Part shown: positions 56,111 to 64,000 of the stretch, piece by piece
Layout: every line of letters starts with the position of its first letter
Position numbering within the stretch: position 1 is the stretch's first letter
Source: Cubamyces lactineus
Taxonomy: Eukaryota; Basidiomycota; Agaricomycetes; Polyporales; Polyporaceae
Assembly: GCA_022376465.1 (NCBI GenBank)
Contig: JACDTU010000035.1
Span: 1-64,000, forward strand
DNA: 64,000 nt
Direction: 5' to 3'
The notes under the pieces: model-generated
Database searches by the model: none
Told to the model about the DNA's origin: nothing
Seen by the model: the letters and a program-made list of their open reading frames with translations, nothing else
Made by a program: the position numbers and the translations under genes

Positions 56111-59100
56111 TCTCCCCCCCACTGAAATCTCGACTGTCCTCAGTCGGTGCTGCAATTGCCACTTGCGCATTGAAGCTCAAGTGTGAATGCGAACACTGTT
56201 GCAAATCGCCACTATACATTGCGCGCGAACCAGCATACACCCAAGAGGAGACAGGTTGCTGCACTGAGAGTTGCCTGGGGAAGGTGAAATGGGCGAGCAG
56301 AGGGAGTTGGATACACATGAAGGAGGGTGTGGTTCGTTGCACGAGCTGGGCACTGGTGTACTGAGCCTGCCGCGAAGTTTCAAGTCTTGCAAGGATGAAT
56401 TGCTTGTACGCGATTCCAGTATCGTGGCCGCGATCCATTCGCTCTTTGGCGAAGTGGATTGCGGGCTTGTGACAGATGACCCAGAGGCTCGGCGAGGGTG
56501 GTCGCCAACACATGACGGCAGGTGGGTTGTGGGATAGGGCCAGAAGGATAGGAGTCGGAAGGGTAGGGCTGCGGAGACTTTGTAGGAGTGGTAGCGTGCT
56601 GCACATTCTTCGCAAGGGTCCAAAAGAGTGGTCTTGTTGCCAAGCTTGCCTTCGCAGGTACGGCCAAAGTCCGCGAAGGGGAGGATAGCCAGCAGTCCAG
56701 TTCGCACCCTCACATTGTCGCAACTTCACAACCTTGCCAGTAGCTTGACTCGTCTCTGGGCTCGCCTTCTCCCCCTCACTGAGTTCGCTGCTGTCCTCTG
56801 TTGCCTCTCGCCGTGCGAACCGGTTGACTAGGTCTAGATGGTCGCGCCTCGCTCTTGTGGGGATAAACAGAGGCATCGCGCCTTCGCAAATGACTGGTAC
56901 ATTGCCTTGACTTGTGCAAGCATCGCTGAGGACCTGTCTGTTCGTCGCAGCCCAAGGAATGCGTGACAGGGGGCAGAAGCAGATATGGGGGAAAGACAAA
57001 TGGCAGAGAAGCAGGGAACGCAAGCGACGGGAGAGTATTTGTTGCATAGGCAGCTCAGGGGAGGATGAGGTAGTCAAAGCTTTCGCGTAGGGGGGTACAC
57101 TAGCAGGCACCACTTGGGGTTGCGGAGCGACCACGCGAACACAGTCGCGAACATGATAGCAGGGGGTAGAAAGTCCTTCGCCTTTCCGCTTGCTAGGGGG
57201 CACTAACACAGGTGTCAAGGAGGAGGACGGCTTCGCACTTCGCAGACACATAGTCGTGAGCAGGGTGTAACGCCATGCGATTGCTAGGATGTTCTGTTGC
57301 AGTCTGAGGTGGGGCATATGGGTGATCGTAAGCGCGTTCTGGAGCCAAGCTAGGGGATGTAGGCGGAGGGGGCGCAAGAAACACACAGGACACAAAAGCA
57401 GCAGTGGATGCAGACTGAATGGAGGAGTCGCATTGCAGGGTTTTGGAGCGCATGAGGGTCTCGCAATCTCGGAGAGGTTGTCGCAGGTAGGTGGATGTAA
57501 GGCAAGGATGAGAGCCAGATCGTCGCAATCACTCTCCTCCACCGCGGCGGGTGCCATCTCTTCTTCGCCTCCACAGTGCAAGGCTAGCAGGGCCTTAGGT
57601 GCCTCCTCCAGCTCAAGACCATGCTCGCGGGTGGCAGTAGGGATCGTCGCGGGCTCCGCGGTGCTGGAGTCCGGAAGGGCGATCACAAGTTCCACAGAAG
57701 GGCAAGTCTCTCTAGCAGCTAGCAAGCCCTCAGATTTGTCAGGGGAGGCAAAATCGCGAAGGTAGACTTCGCAGGAGTCCGGAGCCGTCGCGTTGTCAGC
57801 CTCAGGGGAAGGTACTACATGCGACTCTGTTGCGATATGTCCGGGGGCAGGCTCTTCACGGCGCCAGGTGGAAGAGTCTGGCGGAATCAATGGGATTGCC
57901 TCCGCTGGAACGGAGAGGTATGGTGAGGTCCTAGATCGCTGAAAGAATCCCTCAACAAGATCCTCTGGCTGGGTCAGAGGGCGGGTCCGATAAGCAGGCT
58001 TGCGATCATCACCCTCACGTCGCAGAGTTGAAGTGCTGGAGTCGCGAACTCGGAGAGATGTGTAGAATGGGCTACGAGCCTTCGCGAAGGGATGCTCAGG
58101 TGGCAAGGACTGTTCCTGGAGTGCTGGCTCGGGCGTAGGTGGCCTGATAGTTATGCGAGGGATGCTGGCCTCCCTACCTGTAGCCGCAGCCTCATCTGGT
58201 CCTATCCTGTGGGGGTCGGCCTGCAAGGATTCTTCGCACATACAGGGGTGGCTCCACGTAGCCACTGGTGACTCTCGGCTTCTGTCTTCGCAATCGAGGG
58301 TGGCAGGACAGTTTGAAGATACTTCGCAGCTTGCGAAGGTCTGAGATCCCGGTGAACGATCCCTGGGTTGCGCAGGTGAGGAATACTGCCGCGAGCGCAG
58401 TGTGCGAACTTGGGGAGCCTCTATAGCGTCAGGGTGTCTTTGCCTGCTCCGCTGCAGTATGAGAAGCTCGTGCTTGAGGTGCGCAATCCTGTCTTCAACA
58501 CTGCGGTTGGGAATGTTTGCGCTAGGCCCCTCGGATGCGATGAAGAGGCCTGTCCGTGTCATTGGAGGTGGTGTGTCTGCGCTGTGCCGCCTATGCCACT
58601 CGTACAGCCTGTCGCGCATAGCAAGGCCGTTGAAACCTGGAAGCTGACGGGGGATGAAGCTCTTGTTTGGCAGGACAACGCGACCATCTTGATTCCGCAC
58701 ACAACGCCTCACGCGAAGGTCTTCCTCCACAAAGGGGCAGCTTCGCAACTTGCAGCCAGCACTACCGCAGTAGTGACAGGAGTTTCCACCCAGAGAGGAG
58801 CAGCGCGAGTTGCACGACACAGAGCCTGGCTGGTAGCAAGGTGAACCCAGTAGCGGACCTGTGAGGTGATCCGCCATGTACCCCGCTGCACCTGCAGGGC
58901 CTTCGCTAACTTTCTGTGCCAGCAATCGCAGAGCCCGCGCGAGATCTTCAATCTTGACCATGGTTGGCAAAGCCTGATTCGCAGCACCTGTCGCCTGAGA
59001 GGGGACCTTCGCTCCAATGATCGTCTTGTGCAAGACAAAGATCGCCGCCTCATAGACCTTTTCCACATCGTAGGGATCGTCTGGGTGGTGGTCAGGGTCC

Positions 59101-59612
59101 TTTAGCTCCAGCTGCTTCTGAACGCGCTCCCGCAGAGGTTCCGCAATCCCGCGAATAAAGAGACGCGACTGCTCTGTCTTGGAGTATCGCCCTCGCGCGA
59201 TCAGGTACGCAGTCATGGCATAGAAGTCGCGGTAGTAGCTGGAGAGCTCGGTGACATCTGCAATGGGGGATCTTGCGCGCTGGGCAACTAGCGACTCAAC
59301 TTGGGCTATAGTGAACTTGCGATCGTCGCCAGCACCAGGATAGAGAGCAATGATCGCAGCCTTGAACTGCTGATAGGTCTGGTCTTCGCTGCTGTAGGAG
59401 GGGAGGCTCTCGCAGAGCTCAGCGACTTCTATAGGGAGGTAGCGAATGACCCAGAGCTTCTTTCGCTGATCCGCGACGATTCTGCTTCGCTCAAAGAGCA
59501 CCTCCACATCTCGGAAGAAGCAGCGAAGGTTTTGCGGGTCCGCAGGGTCAAAGGTAGGTGCTGTAGTATGTCCGCAAGGAGGCATTGCAGGTTTTGCGCT
59601 GTGGTCTGCCAT
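56088..59612 (-). CDS. gag-like protein of the nested element, 1174 residues
   Basis: The N-terminal 220 residues look like a basidiomycete retrotransposon Gag (FDPADPQNLRCFFRDVEVLF, KKLWVIRYLPIEVAELCESL, YYRDFYAMTAYLIARGRYS, FIRGIAEPLRERV). At 279-292 is a knuckle with C-x2-C-x4-C-x4-C spacing (CHYCGSAGCKLRSC), where the His is replaced by Cys. A LPNKSFIPRQLPG and YEWHRRH segment follows, as in related Gags. Residues from about 350 onward are low in complexity, rich in Pro, Ser, Arg, with no recognised domain. The ORF runs through the purine tract and ends in the 3' LTR, so the last part may be untranslated or spliced. It starts 573 bp from the 5' LTR. Confidence 0.7.
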   Translation of the reverse strand: MADHSAKPAMPPCGHTTAPTFDPADPQNLRCFFRDVEVLFERSRIVADQRKKLWVIRYLPIEVAELCESLPSYSSEDQTYQQFKAAIIALYPGAGDDRKFTIAQVESLVAQRARSPIADVTELSSYYRDFYAMTAYLIARGRYSKTEQSRLFIRGIAEPLRERVQKQLELKDPDHHPDDPYDVEKVYEAAIFVLHKTIIGAKVPSQATGAANQALPTMVKIEDLARALRLLAQKVSEGPAGAAGYMADHLTGPLLGSPCYQPGSVSCNSRCSSLGGNSCHYCGSAGCKLRSCPFVEEDLRVRRCVRNQDGRVVLPNKSFIPRQLPGFNGLAMRDRLYEWHRRHSADTPPPMTRTGLFIASEGPSANIPNRSVEDRIAHLKHELLILQRSRQRHPDAIEAPQVRTLRSRQYSSPAQPRDRSPGSQTFASCEVSSNCPATLDCEDRSRESPVATWSHPCMCEESLQADPHRIGPDEAAATGREASIPRITIRPPTPEPALQEQSLPPEHPFAKARSPFYTSLRVRDSSTSTLRREGDDRKPAYRTRPLTQPEDLVEGFFQRSRTSPYLSVPAEAIPLIPPDSSTWRREEPAPGHIATESHVVPSPEADNATAPDSCEVYLRDFASPDKSEGLLAARETCPSVELVIALPDSSTAEPATIPTATREHGLELEEAPKALLALHCGGEEEMAPAAVEESDCDDLALILALHPPTCDNLSEIARPSCAPKPCNATPPFSLHPLLLLCPVCFLRPLRLHPLAWLQNALTITHMPHLRLQQNILAIAWRYTLLTTMCLRSAKPSSSLTPVLVPPSKRKGEGLSTPCYHVRDCVRVVAPQPQVVPASVPPYAKALTTSSSPELPMQQILSRRLRSLLLCHLSFPHICFCPLSRIPWAATNRQVLSDACTSQGNVPVICEGAMPLFIPTRARRDHLDLVNRFARREATEDSSELSEGEKASPETSQATGKVVKLRQCEGANWTAGYPPLRGLWPYLRRQAWQQDHSFGPLRRMCSTLPLLQSLRSPTLPTPILLALSHNPPAVMCWRPPSPSLWVICHKPAIHFAKERMDRGHDTGIAYKQFILARLETSRQAQYTSAQLVQRTTPSFMCIQLPLLAHFTFPRQLSVQQPVSSWVYAGSRAMYSGDLQQCSHSHLSFNAQVAIAAPTEDSRDFSGGEMMRMLPA
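56111..56122 (-). other. polypurine tract of the nested element
   Basis: GTGGGGGGGAGA on the minus strand, touching the 3' LTR, the expected plus-strand primer. Confidence 0.75.
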
Positions 59613-60166
59613 TGCCTCTACTGGATTGGGCTTGCGGATAGAGTAGAAGACTTGCGCAATGTCTGGGGAGGAGTCTGGAGGGTTTACTAGAAGGCTCGCG
59701 GCGGATAAGGCCTCCTCGCCAAGGCTCTCTTCTCGCAGGGCTTGAGCAGGGGGAAGTGTCCAAGAGGGAAGTGAGGGGACTCCTGAAAGGTGAGGGGTGG
59801 TGGACTAGAGGATCCTCGGCTGAGGCGAAGGCTATGTTCGAAGATAGAGGCCGCAAGGTACCTATGGGGTTCGCAATGATCGCGAGGGTGGTTTCGCGGA
59901 TCCAGGGAGCACTCGCAGGTTCGCTGGTGAGCCTTTTGATACCTCTCTCAAGAAGGAGGCGAATGGGGTCGAGTAGGGCAGCAAGGGAGTCGCTGTCGAG
60001 GTGATGGTTGGCCTGTCTGACCAGACTTGTGAATCATGCAATGAGTAGCTCAGACGCGAGGGTACAGGGTCCTGGAGTGGGGCTTGTTGTTCGCGAAAAT
60101 GCGAACAGATACGGCGCGGAGGGCCGTCAACAGGAGGAAACCGACTGTGTGATCTATACACACCCC
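59613..60166. other. leader of the nested element
   Basis: Untranslated leader between candidate primer site and gag-like ORF; short ORFs only, with further TCGCAG/TCGCGA motifs. Confidence 0.5.
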
Positions 60167-60182
60167 CCTGCGGTGGTGACCA
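60167..60182 (-). other. candidate primer-binding site of the nested element
   Basis: TGGTCACCACCGCAGG on the minus strand, 3 nt from the LTR. It begins with TGG, complementary to a tRNA 3' CCA. The tRNA could not be named. Confidence 0.5.
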
Positions 60183-60185
60183 AAA

Positions 60186-62214
60186 TGAAGCGTCTAACCC
60201 ACCCGTAAGGGAAGGATACTACTCGGGCCGAGAGCCTTTGTAGGTCGAGGCCTGCTGGCGGGGGAGAGGGGAAAGGACACGAAGGAGAAGGGAGGTTGGA
60301 GTCGGGTGCCCTGTGACTGGCGCGAACCGTAGCAAAGCCTAGGACCAAAGGGAGTGGGTAGAGAGGGTTGGCTGGCCTTTGCGAAGGACGCGACGCTGGC
60401 GAGAGCGCAGGGAAAGGGTTCGCGGATACACGGGGAAGGAGAAAGGGGGAAGGGGACAAGGGGAGAGGAGCGCGGGCTGTCGATTTCGCCAATGTCGCGG
60501 AGTTTCGCAGGTTTTCGCAACACGCGGTTTCGCAAACTTTTCGTGGAGTCTGTCCTCGTGGCTTCACGCCGTTTCGCAGCTAAGTGGTTTCGCAGATCTT
60601 CGCAAGGTCGTCGCAAGGGTTCGCAGTTCGCAGTTCGCAAGGGTTCGCAGTTCGCAGTTCGCAGTTCGCAGTTCGCAGTTCGCAGTTTCGCAGTTCGCAA
60701 GTTCGCAGATTTCGCAAGGTCGTAAATATCACAAGTGAGAGACCCTAAGGGTATGGGGGAAGGGCATCTGTATTGTCCAACCTCGCAAAGGGTACAGAGA
60801 TGGGAGAGGATGCGAGAGGATGTCGCAGGTTCGCTGGATGGAAAGGGAAGGAGGGGAGCACTGCTAGCCTTGCAATCCACAGGCTTCACGTCTTCGTGTC
60901 TTCGCAGACTTCGCAGTTGCAAGCTTCGCAGGTTCGTGGTTGGCAGGTTCGCAGCAGTCGCAGAGTATATGAAGGAAAGGAGGGGAACGCAGCTAGCTTT
61001 TACACAAACTCCCACAATCCTGCAGACGTAGCACTCGCAACTTCGCACTCTGAACTCGCAGGGTTTCGCAGGTTTTGCAGGCTTTGGAGGTTTGCTGTCT
61101 TCACAGTTCGCAGTCGCAGGGTTCGCTGTTGCAGGGTTCACAGTCGCAGGGCTCGCAGTCGCAGGCCAAAGATTCGTAAGGTGTCAAGTTATAGATTAGC
61201 AGAGGACGTGTGTACAGAAGAAGGATTGCAGCTGAAAGACTCTAGCAGTAGTGAAGGGAAGTGGGGATGTGTGGTCTGGTGGGGAAGGGGCGAAGTTCTC
61301 TGTCCGCCAGCCCTCGGAGGGAGGAGCGTATGGTACTCGACTCTGGAGGGGGGGGGATGCTGTGCTACAGTCCATCAAGTCTTGGCGAGGCCGCCTGGCC
61401 TCATCGCGGGGCCAGCTCGCCACGCGACCTCTCCGCAGCCTCCTATAGGCTCTGCTCTACCTCTTGCGCCATATGGCGCCATTCCGCATTGTTTCCGTCG
61501 GCCGATACGGTCCGTAGCTGGGCACAACACATCCGCGAAGGCAGGGGGAGGGGAGTGCAGATCCACAGGAGTCCAAGAGCACAGGCGCGAGTGCTCCAGG
61601 TGTGTGCAAAGGGTCCCGCGGACGTGTGAAGAGTTGCGCGAGGTCGCGACTGGCAAAGGTGTAGATGAGACCGCCACGGAAAGGAGGGGAGACACCGCAG
61701 CGATAGCCCTCTGCTCTGACTCTGGACCGGCACCATGCGCATCACCGTGTGAGTGCACTAAGTGCACTGCGAGGCTAGCAAGTGTGCCACGCTCTAGCAC
61801 ATCCCTGTCGGCTTGAGGGTGGCTCGCAAATGATGTAGCGCCATCTTCGCTGACTTTCGCTGGCTTGCTATAGCCTGTCAAGGAGGGTAGGCAGCTCGCA
61901 AGTGATGCAGAGTGTTCGCGGGAGAGGTGGTGGCTTCGCAGGAGGAGCAGTGTCTTTGCGGGAGGAGTAGTGTGCTCGCAAGGGAATAGGATGTGTTCGC
62001 GTGATGCGCCAGACCAGGATGGAAGAGAGATGCGAAGGGGAAGTCACTGAGGGGAGTTGCAGAGTCGCATGAGAGGGAGCAGAGGCTTCGCCAGACAGTA
62101 CATTAGAGGGAGAGCCTTCGCGCGAGGGCTGCTAGCACAAGAGGCAGCTGGAGGGCGCAGTTAGCGAAGGTGCGAGTTTGTTCTTCTGAGCCTAGGCAGG
62201 CAACATGCACATCA
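60186..62214 (-). repeat. 5' LTR of the nested element
   Basis: Same 2029-bp length and near-identical sequence to 54082-56110. In element orientation it is upstream and should carry the promoter; no clear TATA box was recognised. Confidence 0.92.
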
Positions 62215-62218
62215 GCGG
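62215..62218. repeat. target-site duplication GCGG, right
   Basis: Pairs with 54078-54081. Confidence 0.88.
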
Positions 62219-62823
62219 TCCAGAAGTTGTCTCAGTACAACTCTAATCCTAGTGACGCACACTGGAACTATGCCAAGTATGTTCTGCGGTACCTGCAAGA
62301 GACCAAAGACTACCGGTTGCGTTACTTCAGTTCCTCGAATGACGGTCTTTTGGGTTATTCAGACTCAGACTGGGCTGAGGACCGAGATGACCGCAGGTCC
62401 ACTGGAGCTTACGTCTTCTTGATGGCGGGCGGCGCTATTTCCTGGCAGTCTAGGAAACAGCCGACTGTTTCGCTCTCCTCGACCGAGGCGGAATACAAGG
62501 CTGCGTCAGATGCTTGTCGTCAAGTTGTATGGCTTCGCACGTTTGGTGAAGAGTTGGGGGACGACATCTCTCGTCCTACACCCTTGTGTCTTGACAACCA
62601 AGGGTCCATCTTCTTATCGGTTAATCCTGTCACCGAGCGTCGCACGAAGCACGTCGACGTCCAGTACCACTACACTCGCGAACAAGCTGAGTTAGGGACG
62701 ATCGACATCTTCTACGTAGCGACAGAGGATCAACTAGCTGATTCCTTGACGAAGAATGTCTCCTTCTCTATATTGGAGCGCTTCAGAAAGGCGATTGGTC
62801 TAGTCTCTCCCTCCGCAGTTTGA
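62215..62823 (+). CDS. copia Pol, 3' part (end of RT and RNase H)
   Basis: Pol resumes after the nested element with QKLSQYNSNPSDAHW. RNase H landmarks: YSDSDWAED, TGAYVFLMAGGAISWQSRKQ, SSTEAEYKA, TKHVDVQYHYTRE, and DQLADSLTK. The stop is at 62821-62823 and the purine tract begins a few bases later. Phase fits the upstream fragment if the nested element and one GCGG copy are ignored. As it stands it lacks a start and is not translated as part of Pol. Confidence 0.92.
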   Translation, partial: AVQKLSQYNSNPSDAHWNYAKYVLRYLQETKDYRLRYFSSSNDGLLGYSDSDWAEDRDDRRSTGAYVFLMAGGAISWQSRKQPTVSLSSTEAEYKAASDACRQVVWLRTFGEELGDDISRPTPLCLDNQGSIFLSVNPVTERRTKHVDVQYHYTREQAELGTIDIFYVATEDQLADSLTKNVSFSILERFRKAIGLVSPSAV

Positions 62824-62834
62824 ACGAGTGGGAG

Positions 62835-63374
62835 TGTTGAACTTCCAGGTTATCGGCTGTGCCGGACCGGGAATGTGGACCTTGTGGCTGTGGCGCCTAC
62901 AACGCGCACAGCATGGACTTTGTTCCTTCCTTTTACGGACTGCTCAGCATACGTACTGTAGTTAGACATTCTTTCATTCCCTCCATCTTTCCGTTGCGTT
63001 CTACACTGCTACGGATCCTTCCAGAGGGTTCTATATCTATGACACCATATGTCGCGATACTCGCACCATGGTCTTACTCATCGTACATAGCGATCACATG
63101 CCTCCTTTCTTCACTTACTCATGGCACTCCTCTCTCAGTATATAAGGAGGACATTGTTCGCCCCTACTCTTCAGTCGTTCGCTCACAGACTGAAGAGTAA
63201 GTTCCTTCATTACCTATGCCTTTATATGCAGTTACTTACCAAGTACTTGTAGCTCTCTTTGTGTCGCTTACAGGTACTTGTACTATGCAATATAGTCGTT
63301 CGCTCACAGACTGAAGACTCTCTTTGTGTCGCTTACAGGTCGCTCCCCAGCCTTCTAGGTTCAGAAGTTCGTCA
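62835..63374 (+). repeat. 3' LTR of the copia element
   Basis: 540 bp, starts TGTTGAAC right after GAGTGGGAG and ends GTTCGTCA before the AAGTT duplication. Confidence 0.95.
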
Positions 63375-63379
63375 AAGTT
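63375..63379. repeat. right target-site duplication AAGTT of the copia element
   Basis: Pairs with 48904-48908. Confidence 0.9.
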
Positions 63380-63399
63380 CGGGGGTTTCCATGCTCCTG

Positions 63400-64000
63400 T
63401 GACGAACTTCTGAACCTGGAAGGCTGGGGAGCGACCTGTAAGCGACACAAGAGAGTCTTCAGTCTGTGAGCGAACGACTCTATTGCATAGTACAAGTACC
63501 TGTAAGCGACACAAGAGAGCTACAAGTACTTGGTAAGTAACTGCATAAGTAACCATAGGTAATGAAGGAACTTACTCTTCAGTCTGTGAGCGAACGACTG
63601 AAGAGCAGGGGCGAAGAATGTCCTCCTTATATACTGAGAGAGGAGTGCCATGAGTAAGCGAAGAAAGGAGGCATGTGATCGCTATGTACGATGAGTAAGA
63701 CCATGGTGCGAGTATCGCGACATATGGTGTCATAGGTATAGAACCCTCTGGAAGGATCCGTAGCAGTGTAGAACGCAACGGAAAGATGGAGGGAATGAAA
63801 GAATGTCTAACTACAGTACGTATGCTGAGCAGTCCGTAAAAGGAAGGAACAAAGTCCATGCTGTGCGCGTTGTAGGCGCCACAGCCACAAGGTCCACATT
63901 CCCGGTCCGGCACAGCCGATAACCTGGAAGTTCAACACTCCCACTCGTTCAAACTGCGGAGGGAGAGACTAGACCAATCGCCTTTCTGAAGCGCTCCAAT
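63400..64000 (-). mobile_element. second copia element of the same family, inverted, cut by the window end
   Basis: Starts with its 3' LTR (63400-63937, 538 bp) in reverse orientation, then the reverse of the purine tract and of the last codons of Pol (63938-64000). Two bases shorter than the first element's LTRs, with several substitutions. 25 bp separate the LTR ends, 5 of which are the other element's AAGTT. Confidence 0.93.

Larger units (their letters stand above)
54082..62214 (-). mobile_element. nested non-autonomous gag-only LTR retrotransposon with 2-kb LTRs
   Basis: Two direct copies (54082-56110 and 60186-62214, both 2029 bp, offset 6104) bracket 4075 bp of unique DNA. Ends are TGAAG..CATCA and the flanks show GCGG on each side (54078-54081, 62215-62218). 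Read on the minus strand, a candidate primer site follows the first LTR, a 12-nt purine tract precedes the second, and a 1174-codon gag-like ORF fills the middle. No protease, RT, RNase H or integrase motif was found in any frame I examined, so enzymes must come from another element. It resembles LARD-type elements but keeps gag. Confidence 0.9.
48909..63374 (+). mobile_element. Ty1/copia LTR retrotransposon, interrupted by a nested element
   Basis: 540-bp LTRs (48909-49448 and 62835-63374), TG..CA ends with TGTTGAAC/GTTCGTCA inverted termini, flanked by the 5-bp duplication AAGTT. Inside: primer site, a 0.5-kb leader, one gag-pol ORF in the order Gag, protease, integrase, RT, RNase H, and a purine tract GAGTGGGAG directly before the 3' LTR. 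The sole break seen in the coding frame is an 8.1-kb insertion between RT and RNase H. Without it, the element would be about 6.3 kb. Confidence 0.95.

Noticed and set aside
56088..59612. Reading the 1174-codon ORF as a host gene
   Set aside because: It is bracketed by paired LTRs with a purine tract and target duplication and has a Gag-like N terminus with a knuckle, so it belongs to the element.
63572..63913. Independent small gene
   Set aside because: It is the LTR ORF of the inverted copia copy, present in all three LTRs.
1..64000. CRISPR array, bacterial operon or phage features
   Set aside because: Spliced genes, eukaryotic families and LTR elements rule out a prokaryotic source; the regular repeats lack unique equal-length spacers.

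Overview
The window looks like nuclear DNA of a filamentous basidiomycete (Agaricomycetes, possibly a wood-decay polypore). This rests on dense short introns of about 50-100 nt with GT..AG ends, a class I hydrophobin, a FunK1-type kinase, an F-box-like protein, Ure2p-like glutathione transferases and LTR retrotransposons. The species is not determined. Most genes were spliced by hand by matching donor and acceptor sites, keeping phase, and comparing paralogs inside the window.

Layout. 1-5903: a minus-strand Ty3/gypsy retrotransposon cut by the window start. It has gag, a pol in the -1 frame behind a canonical slippery heptamer, and a candidate 5' LTR. 6304-12195: sparse region with a spliced hypothetical gene, a small kinase and a doubtful ORF. 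12496-19354: assimilatory nitrate reductase and an NCS1 permease, adjacent and co-oriented. 20048-25043: housekeeping block with mitochondrial uS17, prefoldin subunit 6 divergent from the SNARE VTI1, and an F-box-like gene. 26767-43137: two dynamin-like GTPase paralogs in convergent orientation. Between them lie an Mpv17/PMP22 gene, a hydrophobin and a tandem array of three intact glutathione transferases plus one decayed copy. 45689-48157: a FunK1 kinase.

48904-64000 is retrotransposon. A Ty1/copia element (540-bp LTRs, target duplication AAGTT) is interrupted inside pol by an 8.1-kb non-autonomous element on the opposite strand. That element has 2029-bp LTRs, a candidate primer site, a polypurine tract, a 4-bp duplication GCGG and one long gag-like ORF, with no protease, reverse transcriptase or integrase motif recognised. 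A second copia copy of the same family starts 25 bp past the first, tail to tail, and runs off the window.

The most unusual item is the nested gag-only element. It is saturated with a TTCGCAG-type heptamer and encodes a zinc knuckle whose His is replaced by Cys. Other notable points are the gypsy -1 frameshift site, the gypsy protease with Asn in place of the catalytic Asp, and a copia primer site matching the anticodon arm of methionine tRNA. No CRISPR array, rRNA or tRNA gene was seen.
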